Origin: Silybum marianum
Taxonomy: Eukaryota > Streptophyta > Magnoliopsida > Asterales > Asteraceae
Length of the DNA: 64,000 bases
Direction of reading: 5' to 3'
Assembly: GCA_036898165.1 (NCBI GenBank)
Contig: CM072538.1
Span: 9,913,439-9,977,438 of the forward strand
Positions within the stretch are counted from its first letter, which is position 1. Each line of letters starts with the position of its first letter. Under the pieces are notes generated by a model. That model had not been told where the DNA came from. It worked only from the letters and a program-made list of their open reading frames with translations, and did not search any database. The position numbers were made by a program, and so were the translations under genes. Positions 56,747-64,000 of this stretch are shown here, piece after piece.

Positions 56747-58462
56747 ATGATTAGAGAAAATGAAGAACGTCACGCTGATCTATCTTCTTCAACTCCTGAA
56801 CAGGCCGCTGAATCTTCAGTTGATCCAAATCCTCAGCTACCAGCTCAAAGATGGACTCAAAATCATTCCATCGATCAAATAGTTGGTGATCCCTGTATAG
56901 GTGTTCAGACAAGAAGAAGTATGGCTAACATATCCTTCTATGTAAACTTTATTTCTGTTATAGAACCCAAGAAGATCGATCAAGCTACCCTTGATCAAGA
57001 TTGGATTATCTCCATGCAAGAAGAACTCTCTGAGTTTAAGAAAAACAATGTTTGGAAGCTTGTTCCGAGACTCTCTGACAAAACCGTTATATGCACCAAA
57101 TGGGTGTTCCGTAACAAGATAGATGAAAACAGCATTGTAACTCGCAACAAGGCTCGACTTGTTGCTCAGGGATACATACAAGAGGAAGGGATAGATTATG
57201 ATGAAACTTTTGCTCTAGTAGCAAGGTTAGAAGCAATCAGATTGTTCCTAGCCTTCGTTGCCCACAAAAATTTCAGAGTCTATCAGATGGACGTTAAGAA
57301 TGTCTTCCTGAACGGCAAGTTGAAGGAAGAAGTCTATGTCAAACAACCTTCTGGCTTCGCTGATGCAAGGCATCCAAGATACGTCTATAAGCTAGATAAG
57401 GAACTCTACGGGTTGAAACAAGCTCCCTATGCATGGTATGCCACTCTCTCTAAATAACTTCTCGCTGAAAAGTTTGTTCGTGGTAAGATTGATCAAACCC
57501 TCTTTCTTAGAAAACTTAAGGGACTTATCATTCTTGCTCAGAGATATGTAGATGACATTATCTTTGGTTCCACAAATCCCAAACTTTGCACTCGTTTTGC
57601 CAAACGTATGAAAAAGGAATAAAAAATGAGTATGATGGGCGAACTAACATATTTTCTTGGTCTTCAAGTAAAACAATCTGAAAAAGGCATCTTTATTTGT
57701 CAAAGTAAATATGTTAAAGATATGCTGAAGAAATTTGATTTAACTCGAGTTCTTCAATGAAAACCCCTATGGCACCTCTTCTTACTTTAAATAAGGACCC
57801 TGATGGTAAACCTGTTAATGTCACTGCTTATAGAGGAATGATAGGATTCTTATTTTATCTAACTACTAGTAGGCCTAATGTCATGTATGGCACCTATTTA
57901 TGTGCTAGATATCAATCTGAACCCAAAGAATCCCATCTTACCGCTGTAAAGCGAATCTTCAGGTATCTGAAAGGGACTCGTAATCTTGGTCTCTGGTATC
58001 CCAGAGACTCAGGGTTCGATCTAATGGGTTATTCAGATAGTGATTTTGCAGGATGCAAAATTGATAGGAAAAGCACCACTGGTGGGTGTCAGCTCATTGG
58101 TGGAAAGTTGATCAGTTGGATGAGTAAAAAGCAAAATTCAGTATCCACATCAACTGCTGAAGCTGAATATGTCGCAGCAGGGAGTTGTTGTGCCCAAATT
58201 CTTTGGATGAGAAATCAGCTCGCTGATTTATTGTGACAGCACTAGTGCTATTGCAATTGCAAACAACCTTGTACTTCACTATAAGACCAAACACAACGAG
58301 ATCAGATATCATTTTATTAGAGATCAGATTATGAATGGTGAAATTGAACTTCATTTTATCCCCACTGATTTTCAGCTCGCTAATCTTTTTACATAACCTC
58401 TTAAAGAATCAAGATTTAATATGTTAATCAGCAAACTGAGAGTGTTAAACATGGAAGAATAA
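56747..58462 (+). pseudogene. RT and RNase H of copy B
   Basis: RT frame 56747-57457: KWVFRNKIDENSIVTRNKAR, YQMDVKNVFLNGKL and LYGLKQAPYAWYATL, then stop. YVDDIIFGST is readable at about 57548-57577. The next frame, 57757-58236, has MKTPMAPLLTLNKDPDGK, GYSDSDFAGCKIDRKSTTGG and STSTAEAEYVAAGSCCAQI. A further frame carries the RNase H tail (KTKHNEIRYHFIRD) to the stop at 58462. At least four stops or shifts. Confidence 0.9.
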
Positions 58463-59445
58463 CTTCTTTAGTGATTTACACTTCCAGTGATTATAAAAAT
58501 GAATTTCAAATTCTTCAGTCATTCGCTGAACTCTAAAAAGATATCACTCAGGTATAACTTCGAATCTCTTATAATCTCTAAATGTCTTTCTATTCAGGGA
58601 ATGAATTCTAAAAAGAAAACCCAACATTGAGAACACTTTTGTTCTTAATGATAGGAGGAATTTCAGGATAATGATTAACATTATTTTAATGATAATCGTT
58701 TTATTTTTCGAAAAGGACACGTCAGAACTTTTTCTGACACACGACAGCCTCAATGTCTCCTATCTAATCAAACCCTAGGAACGTGCCGTAGGTTATTATT
58801 ACTTTTTTCTCAAAAAGCTAAAACCGTCGATTCGTCTTTCTCTACTCCGTATCGTCTCCTCCTATATAAAGTGAAATCTACTTCATCTCACTCTTTACGC
58901 GCTCAAAACTTTCAAAAGCAAGAAACGCTCTCGAATCTTCAAAGCTTTCTCAAGAACACCAAGAACACGCACTTGTGCGTTTTTTTCTCCGGTCTTAACT
59001 TTCAAGGTTTGATCTAACCCTTTCTTTTTCAAAAAACAACAAGAATGTTGTTTACTTCATTCTTAAATCTTTTATGACATCATGTTATAAAGATTTCTTC
59101 TTTAAATCTGGATTAAAACCAAAAACTCTTAAACCTGTTCTAAGTCTTTTCTTCTTAGAACAGAAGAATTGTTGGAAAGCTTAATCCAATTTTTTTTTCA
59201 AAAACCCTCTAATACTTATTTTTGGTATACTTTCTTTACCAAAATCACTAACATTTGGTTTACCTGTTTAAAATTTCTTTTTAAAACTCAGCGAAATAAC
59301 AAGTATTTTTTTTTGTTCATCAAAACACTTGTTTTCATTATATTTTCTATTTGGTAACCTTTGTACCAAAAATACTCTGGTTTATACATATTTTTTATAT
59401 TAAGCCATGATTTTTCTATTTGGTGTTCCCATTTTTAAAGCTGAA
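58463..59445 (+). other. Spacer between RNase H and 3' ORF in copy B
   Basis: About 1 kb without gene, homologous in patches to 184-1071: ACGTCAGAACTTTTTCTGAC, GGAACGTGCCGTAGG, CTCAAAAAGCTAAAAC and GCACTTGTGCGTTTTT. Contains the TATA-like site at 58863. Confidence 0.6.
58863..58870 (+). promoter_or_regulatory. TATA-like site upstream of the copy B 3' ORF
   Basis: TATATAAA, preceded by CTCCTCC and followed by pyrimidine-rich DNA, about 580 bp before the 3' ORF ATG. Copy A has CTATTTAAGC at the matching place. Promoter function is inferred. Confidence 0.4.
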
Positions 59446-62400
59446 ATGGCAACTTCAAGAAACATCTCTCAATCTGAAACTGAAGTCGTCCCTGTCACTA
59501 CCTTCGTTGCTGCACCAGAGGCCAACTTTCCTCCTAAACAAGCTATGGTGAAACCAAGCAACTATGTTGCTATCACTGACATCCCTACTGAACGTGCTTA
59601 TCTGAGGGATGGTGCCTGCTTCATCAAGCAGTAACCTACTGAAGTATGCTTTCATCCATGTCCCTGGTGGGATTACTGCTCATCTTCAGCAATACTGGCA
59701 CATTGTTCACTCCACTAACCTCACCAATAAGAATGGAAGAAAGCTCCCTGCCATTCAGTTCACTACTGCCCTAGGCACCATCGCTATCACCTCTGGAGTG
59801 ATAAGGAACACTCTCCGTGTAACGCCCCCGTCCCACGCAGCCTGAAACGGAAGGTGTACAATCCGGTAATCGTATCAGAACTCAAAATACCATATTACAA
59901 AGTTGTACTAAGCTTAAAAAAAAACAGTAAACTTAAATCGAAACTTAAACATAAATACAAACTCAAAATGTTATTGTTTAACTGTTTCCATATCCCTACA
60001 AAAGCACAAAACTTATGACTTCCATTTCTTACCTTAATCTTGATCCCTCATCTCTACCCTGCAGTAGTACCTGAACCTGCCGAGGAAACAGAAACTGCCT
60101 CGACTGAGCAAAGTCGCTTAGTGGACGGATAATGTGCATAATGGTGTGATTGTAATATAAGTTCAAATATTAATTAATGTAAAACAATCGTTGTGAAATC
60201 GTTTTGAACATAAATAAAGAATGTAGAAATCATTATAAAAGTCAATAAGTCACCCGTATTGCAATAATACGTTGTCTAATTGGATCATCAGTCCAATAAG
60301 ACTTGGAATGTCAGTGTCGGGCACAACACCACCCATCCCCCGGTAACCAGTTTAATTCTGGTATTCGGCTCTATCCGGTAATCGGTTCTATCCGGTAACC
60401 AGACATTTTCTGGTATTCGTCTCTTGGATGCATCCTAAGTCCTCTATTTGACTTGGCCTATCCTTTACGAGAATGCCATGGTCACTGATAGCCACCATGG
60501 AGGCATCCCAACACCCGTAGCCCAAGTGTTGAGTCTAAAATCAAAAAAAATAAAACTCGTGTCGTTAAATCAATGGTTTCATCAACCTTAAAACCAAATA
60601 TCAAACCTGATGATAATCAATTTAGCCAATAACGGATCATTACGGTTCAAGGAGTATTTGTCAAATCAACCGAAAACGGATCGTATCATTAAAAACCAAT
60701 TCTTTTAGAAATCATAAAAATTGCATTTAACATGAAGACGTAAGCCATTAAAATCAAACTCTTTCGATAACGTACTCAAACTATGAAGAAAACTCAACGA
60801 TATAGCATAAACCAAAATTTTGAGACAAAAACAAAGTTTCTTAAAATGTACTCGGAACCGTTAGGCTCGTAGTCACATCTACCAATATGGATGGGATCCC
60901 CGGAATATAACCGGTTACCTTCGAGTCAAAGGAATAGGATATCCGTACCTTGAAAGTATTTTATAAAGTATCACATGAAACTTGAGGCTTATGAATGGTT
61001 CTCTCCTTCCGGATTACCTACACTTACGAATCGAACATTCTTATCGAAAGTTGACGCCTTTTTAGAAAGCTTAGAGGCTGAACCGAACATTCTTATCGAA
61101 AGGAAAGTTGTAGATACACCTCTTAGGATTTTATAGAAACTGAATTCACATAATTTGGAGCTACGGTCCAATTACTACAGAACTTACACTAACATAATGC
61201 AATTTTGTAGCTGTAGAACAGGGCTGGGAAAATCGATGTTTTCGAACCATATAGTATCTAAACTAAAATTTAGGTGTAAACTACAAAGTTGTAGATAACT
61301 CAAACCTTTCTAACGATATAAAGAACGCAACAATTGGACAAACGGTCGATTTTAGATCAATTTTCAAACTCACTGGCATGAATCTGCCACTTCTAACATC
61401 ACACCAACAATCCAATACCATTTCAATGTTTGAGAAATCAAGAAGGTAACTTAATGAATGACTTCAAAATATTTTAAGATATAAACCCATTTTATCCATG
61501 GATGATGATTCCACAAAACCACTAAAAGAAAACATACCTTCCATCCACTTGAAGAATCACTATCCTTGCATAAACTTGAAGAAATTTCACCTCAATCATC
61601 AACTTCCCACCTATTGGTTCACAGATATGCTTAGGGTTTAACTCATTTACCCTAAATTGAAGAGATAACAAAATAATCCATGAACATACCTTACCTTGAG
61701 ACCCTAATTCCATTTTTGACTTCAATTCTTCAAGAATTTAAGGAGATAAAGAGAATTTTTGAGGTTTTGATGAGAATTTAGGGTTCATTTAGAGAGAGGA
61801 AGGAGAGATCTATGGAAGCCAGAGAGAGAGACAAAAATATGGTTTTGGTTTTAAAAAGAATGGAAATTCATATAAATATTTATAATATTTACAATCTAAC
61901 CCTTGACTTAAGCTTAATTGCAAAATAATCATACATTGACAATTTCTTTACAATTTTGGGCTAAACCAAGATTGTTTCATCCTACATTGATCCTTAAGAG
62001 AAATTTACAAAATGAACTTGGCCTAATGTACAACTCTTGAAGGCTAAGGTACAAGTCACTAAAGCACGATTTCCTGCATTGAACTCAATTTGGTTTCTAG
62101 TCACCATATTAGTTTTATTATATATGGGGTATTATACTCCGTCTTCCAACTAAGGAGGATAATGAAAAATGGGCTGCTGCTCCAACAACTGAGGAAATTC
62201 AGGCCTTCCTTGATGCCACTAGCTATGTTTTGGCCAGTTGACAAAGAGACGAAGCATATCATCAAGTCCATCACTAAAGTGGAAAAGAAGCGCATGCCAG
62301 TGAGATGGCAATATATTTGGACACACGTTATTCAGTGCTTAAGCTCCAAATTTGGCTCACATGATCAGGCTAGCAAGCCCTCCCAAGAGATGGCGGTCGC

Positions 62401-64000
62401 TCTCTGCACCGGTCGAAAGCTGAACTTCGCGGAATATATATTTAGCGAACTGTACAACCGGGTTAAATACCATAAGAGGGACAAAGCTATTGCTTTCCCC
62501 AGGTTCACTGCCATTCTCTTTGCAGCAAACTATGAGGGATACCCCATTGAGGGAAACCAAAATTTCTCTCAAATTGGGAAGAAGGCTCTTGAGGTGGATG
62601 AAAAAGATGGAGATGTTCCCTACACTCATGATGCAGGTAATTCAGGGTGCTGCTGCTGAATCAACCATCACTATCTCTCAGGTAGCTGCCATGCCTACGT
62701 CACTGCCAACCCCCTCGGTGGCTAACCAAGGCATTTCTCCTCTAGCTTAAAAGCGAAAACAACCAACTGATGGACACAAAAAGTCCATCACATTAAAGAC
62801 AGCTTCCAAGAAATTCAAGAAGAGTGTCACTCAATCAAGCACTCTCTCTGATTTCGGGATTCTACCTACCTTCTCTACAACAACCCTTTCCACAGCCACG
62901 ACAACAGCTTCTGCTTCTGTTGCCGCTTCATCAGCTCTAGCTCCTTTTTCAGAGACCTAGGTCCCTGAAAATGTTATAGTTAGCCATGCTGAGGCTATAT
63001 CAGGTATCACTTGCACTGCCTTCTCATCCTTTTCTATTTCTTCTTCTTTGGTCCTCACATCAATCTATGATTCAGGTATGGTTGTCCCCATCCCTGATGA
63101 GATTGAGCAATGTGCTATTCAGACATCAGTTTTGTTTCGACAATCTGATCTCTGGAAAGCAACATGCACAGGACCTGAAAATGCTTCTCTTAAGCATTCT
63201 CAGAGACAGGTCAGTGATCCTCAGGACGCTACCGTAGCATGTAACATCCCTGAGAGTAATCCTTCAAATACTCTCAAGGCACCCATGTGTAAACACTTTA
63301 CCTACCCGCTTCCTTCTACTAACCCTGAGCTATTTTTGGCTCGGCTTTCTTTGTTATCTACAGGTGTCAATGCCCCTCTATTTACTTCAGCAACCGCAGT
63401 CGCGTCCACCACCATCACCACTCGGATCAGCACCCCACCTCTTCCAAGGCAAACAAAGCTGCTGATCCCAAGGAGATAAAGAAGGAAAAAACTCTTCCCA
63501 ACTTTCCTTCTATGGCTATGGATGTGCCCCAGATTATTCTGCCTCCTCCCTCATTCCCAGCGATTGATTACCTGGTGAATGAATGTGCACTCACAAGGCA
63601 CCAGGTAGACGTTATGTGGTTTGCCTCGGAGAAGATCTTCAAGCAGGTGGTAGGGGTCCCTAGCATGAAGGCTACTATCAGCAATATCTCTACTGATCTG
63701 GCAACAATGAGAGATGACCAATGCTTCATTGAGCGAGAGGTAAAAGCTCTCTCTCAGGAAGCTGAAAGTCAAGCCAAGGCTATTGCTGAAATACAACAAA
63801 ATGAAGCTGAGATTCTGCGCCTTGTTAAAGGCATGTCAGAGAAAGCCCCTTCATTCTATGAAGCAGACAGGTCTCAGTTGGGTTTGATCACTCAAACTCA
63901 AACTTCTCAAGCAACAACCCTCTCCTCTCTCGACTCGAATGTGCACACTCTCTTAGTGCACACTCTACCTGTAAATAACAAACAGGGGGAGAAGTTCGCC
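59446..64000 (+). pseudogene. Sirevirus-type 3' ORF of copy B, split by a solo LTR
   Basis: ATG at 59446 (MATSRNISQS). A frameshift at about 59630 precedes LLKYAFIHVPGGITAHLQQY. The solo LTR (59818-62136) interrupts it, after which MPVRWQYIWTHVIQCLSSKF and AIAFPRFTAILFAANYEGYP continue. Then comes a long Ser/Thr/Pro-rich region with basic patches (62640-63480), and a C-terminal coiled coil (DDQCFIEREVKALSQEAESQ) running to the window edge. Five or more frame breaks. Size before breaks must exceed 700 codons. A C-terminal coiled coil is known for Sirevirus env-like ORFs; the globular N-terminal half I recognise only as a plant retroelement-associated type, function unknown. Confidence 0.75.
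59818..62136. repeat. Solo LTR (gypsy-type) with perfect TSD CTCCG
   Basis: Starts TGTAACGCCCCCGTCCC and ends GGGGTATTATA, a decayed inverse of the start. Both flanks are CTCCG (59813-59817, 62137-62141). 2319 bp, no PBS, PPT or pol: an LTR-LTR recombination product. The terminus type resembles that of the LTR at 36521. Strand cannot be fixed from the sequence, but TGTAAC at the left suggests plus. Confidence 0.85.

Larger units (their letters stand above)
52968..64000 (+). mobile_element. Sirevirus-like Ty1/copia retrotransposon, copy B (3' end outside window)
   Basis: Plus-strand copy of the family seen at 1-7651: LTR, PBS, gag (internally deleted), protease, integrase, RT, RNase H, spacer, 3' ORF. 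It is disrupted by many point stops and frameshifts and by a 2.3-kb solo LTR. The RT box YVDDIIFGST and integrase catalytic residues remain readable. Confidence 0.9.

Noticed and set aside
1..64000. CRISPR-like or bacterial system
   Set aside because: Repeats are LTRs, MITEs and minisatellites; there are spliceosomal introns and no cas-like or operonic genes.

Overview
This is plant nuclear DNA, almost certainly from a eudicot and most likely from the daisy family (Asteraceae). The plant call rests on a cysteine-rich receptor-like kinase with a typical seven-exon structure, tRNA-derived SINEs, CACTA and Tourist MITEs, and several plant-type Ty1/copia and Ty3/gypsy families. The Asteraceae call is inference from the style of the retrotransposon families; no search was possible. 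Nothing here is bacterial: there are no operons, CRISPR arrays or phage modules.

Layout. 1-7651 is the 5' end and body of a Sirevirus-like copia element (copy A, minus strand); its start is inserted in a Tourist-type MITE (7652-7763). 7764-16734 is intergenic: a CACTA MITE (8526-8848), a decayed minus-strand copia element (about 9426-14150), AT-rich repeats, and a 501-bp CACTA foldback (15534-16034). 16735-39592 is one old minus-strand copia element (C) broken by later arrivals: a Tat-type gypsy element F (19653-26317, perfect TSD), another copia element D (26474 to about 33 kb), a roughly 600-bp foreign insert (34111-34711), and a gypsy remnant with a 2.5-kb terminal LTR (to 39061). 40727-46818 is the only convincing host gene, an apparently intact CRK of 650 residues whose introns carry two SINEs and several MITEs. 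46819-48851 holds a Tourist MITE and an 836-bp GGTGGT-rich minisatellite. 48852 to about 52967 is a plus-strand copia-type element (G) with an LTR, a PBS, unusual leader repeats and a coiled-coil gag-like ORF, but no visible pol. 52968-64000 is a second Sirevirus-like copy (B, plus strand) that runs off the right edge and carries a solo LTR with perfect TSD in its 3' ORF.

How the parts relate. Copies A and B are the same family in opposite orientation about 45 kb apart. Both carry an extra ORF downstream of RNase H, behind a roughly 1-kb spacer with a TATA-like site. Both share the same frame break just before the second gag zinc knuckle. No retroelement here is coding-competent as read: each has stops, frameshifts, deletions or altered catalytic residues. 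The most interesting signals are the antisense, probably spliced, extra ORF in element F, the Sirevirus 3' ORF with its possible internal promoter, the repeat-rich leader of element G, and the survival of an intact CRK inside this nest.
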